Part shown: positions 51,697 to 61,761 of the stretch, one piece after another
Position numbering within the stretch: the first letter of the stretch is position 1
Layout of the letters: each line of letters begins with the position of its first letter
NCBI GenBank assembly: GCA_015709655.1
Contig: CP054181.1
Location: forward strand, 2,476,207-2,540,206
Length of the DNA: 64,000 nucleotides
DNA from: Ignavibacteria bacterium
GTDB taxonomy: Bacteria; Bacteroidota; Ignavibacteria; Kapaibacteriales; Kapaibacteriaceae
Direction of reading: 5' to 3'
Translations under genes and position numbers: made by a program
Notes under the pieces: generated by a model
What the model saw: the letters and a program-made list of their open reading frames with translations, nothing else
Databases searched by the model: none
Told to the model about the DNA's origin: nothing

Positions 51697-53017
51697 CAGA
51701 TCGGAGGCGGAGCAGGTAGCCGAAACTGGCAAGGAACAGTCCAACTACGTAGCCGATCCAAATCCCTTGCGCTCCAAGGTTGAGAACAAAGGTGCACACA
51801 TACCCCACCGGAATTGAGATAACAAGGTATCCAACCGTGGCGATCATGGCGGGCACCCGGATATCATTGTACCCACGGAGTATGCCCATGCTTACCACCT
51901 GAAGTCCGTCGAACACCGAAAACACTGCGCAGAACAGCAGTAATCTGGCCGTAAGATCAATAACAGCATCATCGTTTACAAACAGATGTGGCAGCTGATG
52001 GCGCAGCAGAAGATAGGCAACGGCAGAACAGGCCATATACACGGTTACAAGTCCCAGAGCCACGACCGATGTTAGACGAGCGTCGGTCGGACGCGAATTG
52101 CCAAGGAAATTGCTGACCCTGATTGTTGCTGCGCTGCCTAAGCCAAGGGCAACCATAAATGTTGTTGATGCAAGGTTCATGGCAATCTGATGAGCAGCCA
52201 CAGCAGTAGCACTTATCCTTCCGAGCATAAACACGCCGGACGTGAACGCAAGAACTTCAACCAGGATCTGAACGCCAATGCCTAATCCGTTGCTCAAACA
52301 CTCCAGAAGCGCCTTCCGTTGTGTAGCCCAGCCCACCTTCTGGTGTGCGGCACTGCGCAACTGTTTAAAAAACGGCATCGTGATAAACAGTGCAATAGCG
52401 GCAAAGGCGGCAAGCCCTCTGGCAAGGAAGGTTGCAAACCCCGCACCCTCGGCACCCATTTCGGGCATCCCAAGTTCTCCGTAAATAAACACCCAGTTAA
52501 GGAAAATGTTGATGACATTGGTAGCAACATTTATGATCATTGATACGCGTGTATTTGCCATTGCCTCGGCGGTCTGCTTAAAACAGCCAAAAACGATTCT
52601 GAAAAACACAGAGGCAATTATCCATCGGAAGTACGGTACTGCCTGGGCTGTGACGTCGGCCGAAGCACCAAGCAGATCCAGACGTGTACTGAATACCAGC
52701 AACAATCCCGTGAGGATAATGGTGATAGCAATGCTGGAGATGGTGCCCATGCGGACGTATAATGCTACGTCGGCCATTGATCGGCGTCCGTACGCCTCGC
52801 CGGCCAGCGGTGTGATTGCCACGGTGAACCCAACGGCAAACAGCATTGCGATTGCCGAAACAGCGCCTGCGAGTGAAACACCGGCAAGCGGTACTGCCCC
52901 AAGAGGGCCTACCATGATGGCGTCAGACACCATCACCAGCATATCGCTCACCTGCGAAGCCGCTACCGGCAGTGCCAGCGAGAGTAGGGGGCGAATATGT
53001 GATTTTGTGCTCTTCAT
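51647..53017 (-). CDS. MATE-family multidrug/solute efflux transporter
   Basis: 456 residues with 12 predicted membrane segments in two related halves. N-terminus LLSLALPVAASQVSDMLVMV followed by DAIMVGPLGAVPLAGVSLA is the MATE signature, repeated in weaker form in the second half (GLGSAATIRVSNFLG). It exports cationic compounds driven by Na+ or H+. Divergent from mreB with about 108 bases between starts; tail-to-tail overlap with the glycosylase. Confidence 0.94.
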   Translation of the reverse strand: MKSTKSHIRPLLSLALPVAASQVSDMLVMVSDAIMVGPLGAVPLAGVSLAGAVSAIAMLFAVGFTVAITPLAGEAYGRRSMADVALYVRMGTISSIAITIILTGLLLVFSTRLDLLGASADVTAQAVPYFRWIIASVFFRIVFGCFKQTAEAMANTRVSMIINVATNVINIFLNWVFIYGELGMPEMGAEGAGFATFLARGLAAFAAIALFITMPFFKQLRSAAHQKVGWATQRKALLECLSNGLGIGVQILVEVLAFTSGVFMLGRISATAVAAHQIAMNLASTTFMVALGLGSAATIRVSNFLGNSRPTDARLTSVVALGLVTVYMACSAVAYLLLRHQLPHLFVNDDAVIDLTARLLLFCAVFSVFDGLQVVSMGILRGYNDIRVPAMIATVGYLVISIPVGYVCTFVLNLGAQGIWIGYVVGLFLASFGYLLRLRSVMNRQPQTAASAHVHA

Positions 53018-53125
53018 GAAAAGTTCGTTCGAAACCGCAGAGTCATGTTAACTTTGTTGTGCAGGCAGGAATCTCTGATGGTCAGGAACGTCCTGCACAC
53101 ACGTCAAGAACACTATATTACCAGC

Positions 53126-54151
53126 ATGGCTCTCTTCGGCTTTTTTTCTAACGACGTTGGCATCGACATCGGGACGGCCAACACCCTTATCTGGCAAAAA
53201 GGTAAGGGGATTGTACTTAACGAACCCTCAATCGTATCGTTTGACCGTAGCTCGAGGCAAATAATCGCGATCGGACATGAGGCGCAGGAAATGGTTGGGA
53301 AAACTCACCGCGATATCCGTATCGTTCGTCCATTAAAAGACGGTGTGATTACCGACTTCGAAATTGCCGAAGGCATGCTGCGCGCCTTCATCCGCAAAAC
53401 CAGTGCCAACTGGCAGCCTGCACGGAAAATGGTCATTTGTGTGCCAAGCGGTATTACCGAGGTGGAAAAACGGGCGGTGCGCGATAGTGCCGAACATGCA
53501 GGCGCAAAGGAAGTACACTTGATTGCAGAGCCAATGGCAGCAGCCATTGGCGTAAACCTGGATGTTCACGAGCCTAAGGGCAACATGATTGTTGACATTG
53601 GAGGTGGTACCACCGAAATCGCCATCATCGCCCTGTCTGGTATTGTTGAAGACGAGAGTATTAGAATTGCAGGCGACGAGCTGACGGCTGCCGTGGTGAA
53701 CTGGTTTAAACGTCACCACAGTTTGCTTATCGGTGACAGGACTGCCGAGCTGATCAAGGTAAACGTGGGAAGCGCCTGGCCGCTGCAACAGGAGCTTGAG
53801 ATTGAAGTCAAAGGTCGCGACATGATCAGTGGTATTCCCAAAAGCATCGTGGTCAGCAGTGAAGAAATTCGGGAAACCCTTAACGAGAATGTTACCGTCA
53901 TTGTAGAAGCTGTTCTGAACTTGCTGGACAGAACACCACCCGAGCTGGCTGCCGATATCTACGACAGAGGAATTATTCTTACCGGTGGCGGTGCCTTGTT
54001 AAAGGGCTTCGATGAACGTTTGCGCCGCGAAACAAATCTGCCGGTATTGGTTGCCGAAGACCCACTGACGGCCGTTGTCCGTGGTACTGGTAAGGTACTC
54101 GAAGATTTAACCTCGTATTCATCGGCTCTGTTAAAAAGTAAGCGACATTAA
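53126..54151 (+). CDS. mreB: rod shape-determining protein MreB
   Basis: 341 residues from ATG 53126, giving the standard start MALFGFFSNDVGIDIGTANT. Actin-fold nucleotide sites: DIGTANTLIW (phosphate 1), MIVDIGGGTTEIAII (phosphate 2) and ILTGGGALLKGFDE (adenosine). The frame is open 27 codons upstream without family support. MreB filaments guide cell-wall synthesis along the side wall, so the organism is probably rod-shaped. First gene of mreBCD; its stop shares one base with the mreC start (TAATG). Confidence 0.98.
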   Translation: MALFGFFSNDVGIDIGTANTLIWQKGKGIVLNEPSIVSFDRSSRQIIAIGHEAQEMVGKTHRDIRIVRPLKDGVITDFEIAEGMLRAFIRKTSANWQPARKMVICVPSGITEVEKRAVRDSAEHAGAKEVHLIAEPMAAAIGVNLDVHEPKGNMIVDIGGGTTEIAIIALSGIVEDESIRIAGDELTAAVVNWFKRHHSLLIGDRTAELIKVNVGSAWPLQQELEIEVKGRDMISGIPKSIVVSSEEIRETLNENVTVIVEAVLNLLDRTPPELAADIYDRGIILTGGGALLKGFDERLRRETNLPVLVAEDPLTAVVRGTGKVLEDLTSYSSALLKSKRH

Positions 54152-55005
54152 TGCGTCGGTTTGTCGACTTTGTTGTTCGTTATAAGAACTACATCACCCT
54201 GACAGCCCTGGTGGTGATGAGCTTTTCACTGATGAGCATTGGATCGCTCTCACAGCTTGGGGGCTTTCGCGCCGTCATCGTTGGCTCAATGGGATGGATT
54301 CAGTCAATGTTCGCCTGGGTTCCCAACCCGATTGCACTGAAAAGCGAGAATACAGCCCTGAGAGAGTTAAACTTGCAGCTCAGTATCGAGAGCTCGCGGT
54401 TCCGGCAGGCAATGGTTGAAAACACGTCACTCCGAAACATGCTGGAGCTGCCTGCCTACACCGATGATAAGCTGATTGCCGCTGATGTGGTAGGAAAAAC
54501 AACCGTTGAACTGCGCAGTTACGCAACCATCAACCGCGGCAGGGCCGAAGGTGTTAAGGAGGGACAGCCCGTTATTACCGATGCCGGACTGGTAGGGAAT
54601 GTTGTTGGTGTGTCGGAACATTATGCCGTGATCCAGTTGCTGCTGAATCGCGATACCAGAATCAGCAGTAAGGTGTATCGCAGCAATGTGGATGGTTTGC
54701 TCACGTGGCAAGGGGATGAATACCTGGTGTTGCGTGATGTGCCACTGGCGTTTGATGTAAAGGAGGGCGACGAGGTGGTTACATCGTCATACTCCGTCCT
54801 CTTTCCGCCCAATATCATTATCGGAACCATCCAGCATGTTGGGAAGGAAGCAAATTCGCTCTTCCTGAATATTCAGGTTAAACCTGCTGTCAACTTTGGA
54901 ACGCTGGAGCAGGTGTTTGTGGTTGACAGGTTGCCAAGTTCAGAAAGGTTACTTCTTGAAGATAGTATTATAACTGAACATGTTTCCAAGGAAGGTTCGA
55001 GGTAG
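54151..55005 (+). CDS. mreC: rod shape-determining protein MreC
   Basis: 284 residues. One N-terminal membrane helix (about residues 14-32), a coiled coil (about 65-105, ENTALRELNLQLSIESSRF) and the double beta-barrel MreC domain (GRAEGVKEGQPVITDAGLVG, NVVGVSEHYAVIQLL, VVTSSYSVLFPPNIIIG). It links cytoplasmic MreB with periplasmic wall enzymes. Overlaps mreB by one base and is directly followed by mreD. Confidence 0.96.
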   Translation: MRRFVDFVVRYKNYITLTALVVMSFSLMSIGSLSQLGGFRAVIVGSMGWIQSMFAWVPNPIALKSENTALRELNLQLSIESSRFRQAMVENTSLRNMLELPAYTDDKLIAADVVGKTTVELRSYATINRGRAEGVKEGQPVITDAGLVGNVVGVSEHYAVIQLLLNRDTRISSKVYRSNVDGLLTWQGDEYLVLRDVPLAFDVKEGDEVVTSSYSVLFPPNIIIGTIQHVGKEANSLFLNIQVKPAVNFGTLEQVFVVDRLPSSERLLLEDSIITEHVSKEGSR

Positions 55006-55554
55006 GTGTATGATGCAGGAGAGGCTGTGACGGCAGGAACACATCAACGGAACATAATGGCAAGTCCTGCCATGCGCGGTCTGTTGTACGCCACCGTAGC
55101 CCTGGTGCTGACGGTGATCCATGTTGTTTTTCTGGGCTTTGTTGCCTTTGGCATCGTGACCCCGGACCTGCTGATGATTCTTGTGGTGTGGATTGCCCTT
55201 GAAGAAGGACAGTTCACTGCCACCATCGCCGGCTTTGCTATTGGCTTACTCTACGACGCTGCCGGTGCCGACGTGCTGGGGTCGAACGCACTGGCAAAAA
55301 CTGCCGCCGGTTTCGCGGCAGGCTACTTCTACCGTCCGGGTATGGGCCGCACCACCATTGGCAGCTACCGCTTTCTGCTCATAGTTTTTGCTGCCGGCCT
55401 GGTCCATAACCTGCTCTACTTTACGCTCTACGTGCAGCCCATGCAGGTAAGTTTCTGGCAGTTCGTGATCACCTTTGGCTTTGCCACTACCTTCTATACC
55501 ACGGTTGTAGCCGTCTTCCCCATGCTATACGTAAACAGAAAAAAGGAATGGTAG
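55006..55554 (+). CDS. mreD: rod shape-determining protein MreD
   Basis: 182 residues from GTG 55006, immediately after the mreC stop; ATG 55057 (MASPAMRGLLY) is an alternative that removes a polar 17-residue leader. Five to six membrane segments (TVALVLTVIHVVFLGF, LLMILVVWIALEEGQ, FAAGLVHNLLYFTLYV) and the acidic/glycine loop LLYDAAGADVLGSNA typical of MreD. Sequence conservation in this family is low; the call rests on topology plus position. Confidence 0.92.
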   Translation: MYDAGEAVTAGTHQRNIMASPAMRGLLYATVALVLTVIHVVFLGFVAFGIVTPDLLMILVVWIALEEGQFTATIAGFAIGLLYDAAGADVLGSNALAKTAAGFAAGYFYRPGMGRTTIGSYRFLLIVFAAGLVHNLLYFTLYVQPMQVSFWQFVITFGFATTFYTTVVAVFPMLYVNRKKEW

Positions 55555-55657
55555 GGGGCTTGGGCTGGGCTTGGACAACCACCCTGTGGATAACTGATGA
55601 AAACGTTTTTTCGGCTTTTTGCGCTGAATCTAACCCGATATTCCGAAATTGTAGGTC

Positions 55658-58600
55658 ATGTATCTAAGTAAACTTGAAATGGTTGGCTTCAAGAGCTTTG
55701 GCTTGAAGACCGAACTGTCATTTAACGATGGCGTTACAGCGATTGTTGGACCAAACGGGTGTGGCAAAACCAATATCGTGGACGCTATCCGTTGGGTGCT
55801 GGGAGAGCAAAAAACAAGTATGCTCCGGGCCGATAACATGGAGCAGGTCATCTTTAACGGTTCCAAGGCGCGCAAGCCATTGGGCATGGCTGAAGTAAGC
55901 CTTACGATTGAAAATAACAAGCAGGTTCTGCCAACGGAGTATTCACAGGTCGTCATTACACGTCGCCTCTTCAGAAGCGGTGAAAGTCAGTATTTACTGA
56001 ACCGTACGGTCTGCCGGCTGAAAGACATCGTAGAATTGTTTATGGATACCGGTGTGGGCGCCAACGCCTACTCGGTGATCGAGCTGAAGATGATAGAAAC
56101 AATTCTCAGTGATAAAGCAGATGAGCGTCGACATTTATTTGAAGAGGCTGCCGGGGTAACCAAGTACAAGGTTCGGCGCAAGGAAGCACAACGTAAACTT
56201 GAAGCAGCACAGCGTGATATCGCGCGGGTGCAGGACATTGTGCGGGAAGTGCAAAAAACTGTTAACTCCCTTGGACGCCAGGCCGAAAAAGCACGGCAGC
56301 ATCAGGAGATCTCGGGTACACTCAGGCAACTGGAGCATGATTTGTTTTTGTACGAACTGTTTAGCCTGCGTAGCGAGCATGCGGTTGTTACTGCATCGCT
56401 GGAACAGCTTCTGGGCCGGCAACAGGAATCAGCATTGTCACTGACAAATTCCGAGGCAGCGTTGATGGAAGCCGAAACGCGGCACGGTGCTGCGGAAGAA
56501 TCTGCACGGCAGGCTATGCAACGTGAAGGCGATCTGAAAACATACCACGGTACCATTAGTGGTGAGCTCTCGGTGTGCCGTGAGCGCATCACTGCCGCCG
56601 AACGGTCAGTAGCCCGTCTTGCCCGTGAACATGATGAAAGCACCGGCGAGCAGTCAACAACGAGTGAGCAACTCCACCACGTTCTTTCGCAGGCTGCAGC
56701 GGCTGAAGGTCAATTGCGCGACGCACGAAATCAAAAGGATGAAAAACAGAACATTGTCGATAGTGCACTGTATACCGTGCAAGAGGCCAGACGAGCAGTT
56801 GCTGAAATCCGGGCGCGTGAACAAAACCTTCAACGTGAAACCGGGGCTGCCAAGCGCGAACACGACGTTTTAAAAGTACGGTACGAAAACAGCAGCCGCC
56901 GTCGGCACGAACTACGTGCCATGGCAGAACGACATCATGCACGAATTGCTGAGATAACTGCCGTTGCTTCTGAACAGGGAAGGTTGCTGCCTGACCTGCA
57001 ACATGCTTTAGAAGCAGCAGAGAAGCAACTGAAGCAGGCGCACAGCCGGCGTGATGAGTTGCAAACTAAACAAGATGAAATTCAGGTTTCATTAGATACA
57101 CTCCGTGCCGACAAAGCCCATACCCAGGCTTCGCTTGAGTTTCTTGTGGGCCTGGTTGATACCGCCGAAAGCTCCGGCTTCCTGCTGAAAACCCAGGAGT
57201 GGAAGCCCAGTACCGACAAAATCACACTGGCGGAAGCATTGAATACAGCCGATGAACACCGTGTAGCCATCGAAGCAGCGCTGGGTGATGCGGCACGATA
57301 CTTTGTTGTCTCGTCCCGGCCGGAGGCCGACCAGGCAATTGAAGCACTACTGCGAAACAAGGTAGGGAAGGCAACATTCTTGTGCCGGGACAGCATTCCG
57401 GTTGTGCCTCAGCCCCCTACAATTACTTCTGAGCACGGAGTGGTTGGCTGGGCAAGTGAACTGGTGATTGCCGATGATCAGCTGCGTAGCGCAGTGCGTG
57501 GCATTCTTGGGAGTACGTTGATTACCTCTACGATTAGTGCAGCATGGGAAGCAATTCGCAATGGTGTTGCTGACCGTGTAGTTACTCTCTCCGGTGAAGT
57601 TGTTCATAAGGTCGGAGCTGTACGTGGAGGCAGTACTACGCAGACGGAAGGTGTACGAGTAGGGCGGCGTGAACGGATTGAACAGTTGGGCAAGCGGATT
57701 GAGACACTTGATCAACAGATTGCCGATGCAACCGGTCTTGCAGCCACGTACCGCTCCGAATACGCCTCCATCAACCTGGCTGAATTGTCAGAAATTGTAC
57801 GGCAGGCAACGGTTTCCCGCAATGCGGTTCAGCAGAAAATTGATGCGTACTCCGCGCAACTGGCCGAACTTGAATCAGCGGCTCAAGGTTATGGGCAGGA
57901 AGCTGCGTCACTGCAGGATGATATGGTTACTCTGGAGCAGAACATTGCTCATACAGTTCAGATACTTGCCAGCCATGATGAGCAAATCACTGCTCTGGCC
58001 TCCGAGCTATCGGCAGCGGACGAGCAGGTACTGCGTGCCGAGTCTTTGCATGCTGAGTGCATTCTGGCTGCACGCCAGGCTGATATCGAAGTGGTGCGTC
58101 TGGAAGGCGAACTTCAGTCATTACACTCAGAGCAACGTCGCCTTACCGATTACAAGCTCACCATCAGTCAGCGCAACGAACACCGCTCGCGCGAAAAAGA
58201 ACAGCTCATCGCTACCATCGCCGCTCTTAACGCAGAGTTGCAGACCAAGGAAGCTGAGGCAGAGAAAATTGCGGCGCAGGTTGCCGACGTGGTTGCCGGT
58301 CGTGTACAGATTGAGAAAGAATTGCAGGAGAGCTCACAAACAGTACTCCGTTGTAACGAAATCGTTCGCGATCAGCGAAAAATCTCTGACAGCATCATTC
58401 GCGATATTCACGAAGTTGAGTTAAAGAAAAACACGCTTGAACAACATATTGCCTTGCTTACAGAGCCCGCCGAAACCACGCCGGAATCCGGAGCCCAGTT
58501 GGTGGTACATGGCGACGGCAGATCTGCTGAGATCCCGGAAAATGGAGCGGGTTCCGATGCAGAAGGAACAGGCCCCGCCGGTGATGAAACCGGTATGCTG

Positions 58601-59383
58601 CATCAACCGGTTAGTGATAACGGTGTGGTGGATGAAATGGACGTTGAAAAGTCTGAAACATCCACAGGCGAAGAGGTCAGCCAGGAATGGTACGACTCGT
58701 TTAACAAAGAAGAGACCGTACAGCAAAGTCAGGAACTTCGGAAGAAGCTAACAATGATGGGTAACGTGAACTTTCTTGCACTGGAAGAACACCAGCGCGA
58801 GAACGAGCGGCTCCAGTTCATGTCGGCCCAACTTCAGGACTTGCTCGAGAGCGAGAAAACGCTGCTACAGACGATTTTGGAAATCAACCAGACGGCACGT
58901 GAACTGTTTGTAAGCACGTTCGACAGAATTCGGGCTAACTTCGGCGACTTATTCAAGCTCTTGTTCAGTGAGGACGACGAAGCGGATCTGACGATGGTAG
59001 AAACCGAGGATAACGACCCGCTGGACTCACGGATCGAGATCATTGCAAAGCCGCGTGGTAAACGTCCTCACAGCATCGAAATGCTTTCCGGTGGCGAAAA
59101 AACCCTCACGGCCATTGCCCTGCTCTTTTCGATTTACCTGGTTAAGCCAAGTCCGTTCTGTATTCTTGACGAAGTGGATGCCCCGCTCGACGATGCCAAT
59201 ATTGACCGGTATTTAAAAATCATTCGTAAGTTTTCGGAAAACACGCAGTTCCTAATGATTACACACAATAAACGTACGATGGAAGCTGCTGACACGCTGT
59301 ATGGCGTTACCATGGAAGAGCCCGCTGTCTCGAAAGTTGTGAGCGTACAAATCAACTCAAATAAACAGCCGGTAGCCGTGTAA
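55658..59383 (+). CDS. smc: chromosome segregation protein SMC
   Basis: 1241 residues. N-terminal ATPase half with Walker A VGPNGCGKTN (about 31-40), two long coiled-coil arms, and a hinge at about residues 520-650 (AIEAALGDAARYFVV, VVTLSGEVVHKVGAVRGGS). C-terminal half with the ABC signature MLSGGEKTLTA (about 1142) and Walker B CILDEVDAPLDD (about 1167). It is about 50-60 residues longer than usual because of an acidic, low-complexity insert at about 935-1010 (PAETTPESGAQ … EKSETSTGEEVSQ) in the second arm. SMC organises and separates the chromosome together with ScpA/ScpB, which are not in the window. Confidence 0.97.
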   Translation: MYLSKLEMVGFKSFGLKTELSFNDGVTAIVGPNGCGKTNIVDAIRWVLGEQKTSMLRADNMEQVIFNGSKARKPLGMAEVSLTIENNKQVLPTEYSQVVITRRLFRSGESQYLLNRTVCRLKDIVELFMDTGVGANAYSVIELKMIETILSDKADERRHLFEEAAGVTKYKVRRKEAQRKLEAAQRDIARVQDIVREVQKTVNSLGRQAEKARQHQEISGTLRQLEHDLFLYELFSLRSEHAVVTASLEQLLGRQQESALSLTNSEAALMEAETRHGAAEESARQAMQREGDLKTYHGTISGELSVCRERITAAERSVARLAREHDESTGEQSTTSEQLHHVLSQAAAAEGQLRDARNQKDEKQNIVDSALYTVQEARRAVAEIRAREQNLQRETGAAKREHDVLKVRYENSSRRRHELRAMAERHHARIAEITAVASEQGRLLPDLQHALEAAEKQLKQAHSRRDELQTKQDEIQVSLDTLRADKAHTQASLEFLVGLVDTAESSGFLLKTQEWKPSTDKITLAEALNTADEHRVAIEAALGDAARYFVVSSRPEADQAIEALLRNKVGKATFLCRDSIPVVPQPPTITSEHGVVGWASELVIADDQLRSAVRGILGSTLITSTISAAWEAIRNGVADRVVTLSGEVVHKVGAVRGGSTTQTEGVRVGRRERIEQLGKRIETLDQQIADATGLAATYRSEYASINLAELSEIVRQATVSRNAVQQKIDAYSAQLAELESAAQGYGQEAASLQDDMVTLEQNIAHTVQILASHDEQITALASELSAADEQVLRAESLHAECILAARQADIEVVRLEGELQSLHSEQRRLTDYKLTISQRNEHRSREKEQLIATIAALNAELQTKEAEAEKIAAQVADVVAGRVQIEKELQESSQTVLRCNEIVRDQRKISDSIIRDIHEVELKKNTLEQHIALLTEPAETTPESGAQLVVHGDGRSAEIPENGAGSDAEGTGPAGDETGMLHQPVSDNGVVDEMDVEKSETSTGEEVSQEWYDSFNKEETVQQSQELRKKLTMMGNVNFLALEEHQRENERLQFMSAQLQDLLESEKTLLQTILEINQTARELFVSTFDRIRANFGDLFKLLFSEDDEADLTMVETEDNDPLDSRIEIIAKPRGKRPHSIEMLSGGEKTLTAIALLFSIYLVKPSPFCILDEVDAPLDDANIDRYLKIIRKFSENTQFLMITHNKRTMEAADTLYGVTMEEPAVSKVVSVQINSNKQPVAV

Positions 59384-59451
59384 TGCAATATCCGAGGACA
59401 TTGAACATCGTTATTGTTTGTTAGTAAAGTTCCATTCATCAATACAGAGCA

Positions 59452-59961
59452 ATGAAGCAGTTACTTTTAATATTTCTCGTCCTTGGTGCCGTTACCGTTT
59501 TTGCCAAGAATGAGCAGGAACAAATCGTGCTTACCGAAACAGTTGATGTTTCCTTTGGGAAGGTGTGGGACGCGATTAAGGAGTCAATGACCGAATTCGG
59601 ATGCCCACAGCCACAAACCGATAAAGTCATTGAACCGGTAGAGGAAACTGGGTTTTACCGTGGTGTATATGTGAGCGACTACTGTATTTTGTCAACCGGT
59701 GAAGACAGCACACGCTATCGAATGGAGAAGTACGGTGAAATACCCCGAATTCGGGGGGGGATCTGGATTACTGGACGCATCCAGTTCAAGGTAAACGTTA
59801 AGGAAGAAGGCGTACGGAACACCAAGATCATCCTTCGTTCTGAGCTCAGCGGGTTTGAGGAGTTCATTACAAACCAGGTTCACTTCTGGTATGGCAACGG
59901 TCTTCTGGACCGTCAGATGATGGATGCCATTTTAAAGAAGATTAAAGCAGCTTCCGAATAA
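59452..59961 (+). CDS. exported protein of unknown function
   Basis: 169 residues. Signal peptide MKQLLLIFLVLGAVTVFAK. The mature domain (TETVDVSFGKVWDAIKESMT, then ITGRIQFKVNVKEEG and TKIILRSELSGFEEF) has the strand-helix pattern 'vs...vWdai...' of small envelope proteins that assess lipid or lipoprotein ligands (BamC- or START-like), but no firm family. It is monocistronic, 68 bases after smc and convergent with the lysC unit. Confidence 0.75.
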   Translation: MKQLLLIFLVLGAVTVFAKNEQEQIVLTETVDVSFGKVWDAIKESMTEFGCPQPQTDKVIEPVEETGFYRGVYVSDYCILSTGEDSTRYRMEKYGEIPRIRGGIWITGRIQFKVNVKEEGVRNTKIILRSELSGFEEFITNQVHFWYGNGLLDRQMMDAILKKIKAASE

Positions 59962-59984
59962 GTCTTGCAGTAGCTCCTAACGTG

Positions 59985-60224
59985 CTACACCTGCTGAGGT
60001 AACTGTGTAACTTCATACATTGCCACCTTGATGTCGAGCTCGGTTCCCGGTTGGTAGTGTGCACTCATCGGTTCATACAGGCACGACTCCACCCGCACGG
60101 TTGCCCAGCAACCGCCGTGGAATTTCGTGACCGTAGCTGAGTACAGGTCGATACCATTCATGCTGAATTTATAGGTTTCACCCGGAACAAATTCGGTAAC
60201 AGGGATCTTGGTGTGTTGTATCAT
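59985..60224 (-). CDS. small conserved-looking cytoplasmic protein
   Basis: 79 residues, no signal peptide, mainly beta (KIPVTEFVPGETYKFSMNGI, LYSATVTKFHGGCWATVRVE, TELDIKVAMYEVTQL). Could be a small beta-barrel, but no family recognised. It starts 3 bases after the aspartate kinase stop and is therefore probably co-translated. The link to amino-acid synthesis is positional only. Confidence 0.65.
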   Translation of the reverse strand: MIQHTKIPVTEFVPGETYKFSMNGIDLYSATVTKFHGGCWATVRVESCLYEPMSAHYQPGTELDIKVAMYEVTQLPQQV

Positions 60225-60227
60225 GGT

Positions 60228-61436
60228 TTAGTCCTGACGCAATGGTGATAGGATCATTTCATGCATCCGCAAAGCTACGGATACCGCCTGATCGTGTGGG
60301 AGGGCAACCGAAACAATGGGTTCGGTAGGGTTGGCCGTAACGTGCCACGTGCCTGCGGTGTCGAACTCAGTGGCCAGTTGGCCCAGTACGATCAGAGCTT
60401 CACGCGGAGAGGCCAGACATAGTGTAACTCTTGCCAACATATTCTCAACGTGTTTAATAATAACGATTGGTGCCCGGGTCGGTCCATCTGAACTTATGGT
60501 GGTTGATTCACCAGAGGGATGAAATGCGTTTACGATGCTGACCGGGATCGCGGCACGCCACGCAGGTCCGATTGTTGTTGGGTAGAGAAGTTTCAGCCCA
60601 TGGTGTGCTGCCAGTTCGGCTTGCTGGAACGACAAACGGTGATGACATATTGTGGAGTCAACTACCTTTGGGTCGGCACTGCGTACACCGTTCACATCAG
60701 TAAATAATGTTACGGACGTAGCGTCTAGCAGTTCTGCAAGTAACGTTGCTGTCAGCGTCGAGCTTTCCTTGCCCATCGTTGTAACTATCCCATCGCTTGT
60801 AGCACCCACAAACCCCTGAGTAACCAGACAGTCAAACGTCTGCAACAGTGGCCATACGTGTGTGCGCACCATTGCTCCCGTCCTCTCAACAAGTGGTTCA
60901 GCAGCACCAAACGTTCCTGAGGTTACCACGAATCTGCGCGCATCTGCCCACCCCGCATTGATACCGCTATCGGAGATTACATGTTTCGAAATATGCAACG
61001 CCAGCAGTTCACCCATTGCCAGCACCCTGTCCAGCGAGCGCGGTGTACATTGCCGAACTGTTGCAATACCGCGCAGAACCTGTCGGATTTCCATTTCCAC
61101 CGACGCCAGAAGTGTAATCAGAGCTTCGCCTGCAGCAGATTCCGGCATCAGCTCCTGCACCAGACTGCGGTGCAGCAGCATTAGTTCGGAGCAGCCGCTT
61201 AAAGCCCCCTGAATGTCTCCCAACTCGGCAAGCCGGCATGCCGTTTCCAGGGTACGGGTTGTATTTGCGAAGGCCGACACGACCACAACCAAGCGTCCAC
61301 CCGCCGGCGCCGCTACCTGCAGACCGTGCAGTCTGAGTTTTACGATATCTACCATTTGGCGGAAGCCGATAACGGAATTCAGGACCGAACCGCCGATTTT
61401 TATCACTTCAATTTGATAGGGAAGGGGCTCAATCAT
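60228..61436 (-). CDS. lysC: aspartate kinase
   Basis: 402 residues. Amino-acid kinase fold: VIKIGGSVLN at the N-terminus (KxGGS), VVVVSAFANTT, SLDRVLAMGELLA (S..GE), VTTMGKESSTLTA (the usual GRGGSD/GKESS phosphate motif) and LFTDVNGVRSADPKVV. The C-terminal ~100 residues hold ACT-like strands for feedback control. It phosphorylates aspartate at the start of the lysine/threonine/methionine pathway. Divergent from the ribosomal block with about 150 bases between. Confidence 0.93.
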   Translation of the reverse strand: MIEPLPYQIEVIKIGGSVLNSVIGFRQMVDIVKLRLHGLQVAAPAGGRLVVVVSAFANTTRTLETACRLAELGDIQGALSGCSELMLLHRSLVQELMPESAAGEALITLLASVEMEIRQVLRGIATVRQCTPRSLDRVLAMGELLALHISKHVISDSGINAGWADARRFVVTSGTFGAAEPLVERTGAMVRTHVWPLLQTFDCLVTQGFVGATSDGIVTTMGKESSTLTATLLAELLDATSVTLFTDVNGVRSADPKVVDSTICHHRLSFQQAELAAHHGLKLLYPTTIGPAWRAAIPVSIVNAFHPSGESTTISSDGPTRAPIVIIKHVENMLARVTLCLASPREALIVLGQLATEFDTAGTWHVTANPTEPIVSVALPHDQAVSVALRMHEMILSPLRQD

Positions 61437-61584
61437 TGAACGAAATTAGTGTATTTGGCCACTTTAAGCATAAAAAACACCCCATAAACCCCTACTTTTT
61501 TCCCACGGTGTTTGCTCCTAAACAGATGTAACCGTATCTTTGTTGTTCTCAAAATCAACTACACTATAGCGACCAGAGGAAGCA

Positions 61585-61758
61585 ATGGCGAAATCGCAAA
61601 CATTCGGTGACAAGATGTCCAAGAAGTCCGGACAGCAGAAAACGAGTGTCAAAGTAATCAAGGCGTATCGTTCCGAAAGCGGAACGGTTAAATACGTTGA
61701 ACGTTTTGTTAAAGTAGATGACATTGGTCAGATTGACCCCAACACATTTTCGAGGTAA
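61585..61758 (+). CDS. small basic protein upstream of rpmE
   Basis: 57 residues, highly charged (MAKSQTFGDKMSKKSGQQKT, then VKVIKAYRSESGTVKYVERF). RBS-like AGAGGA seven bases before ATG 61585; stop TAA at 61756-61758, three bases before the L31 start. Composition and position suggest a ribosome-associated or ribosomal-type small protein of this group (compare DUF4295-like proteins of Bacteroidota), but I cannot confirm a family. Coding use is supported by tight spacing and RBS. Confidence 0.72.
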   Translation: MAKSQTFGDKMSKKSGQQKTSVKVIKAYRSESGTVKYVERFVKVDDIGQIDPNTFSR

Positions 61759-61761
61759 CCA

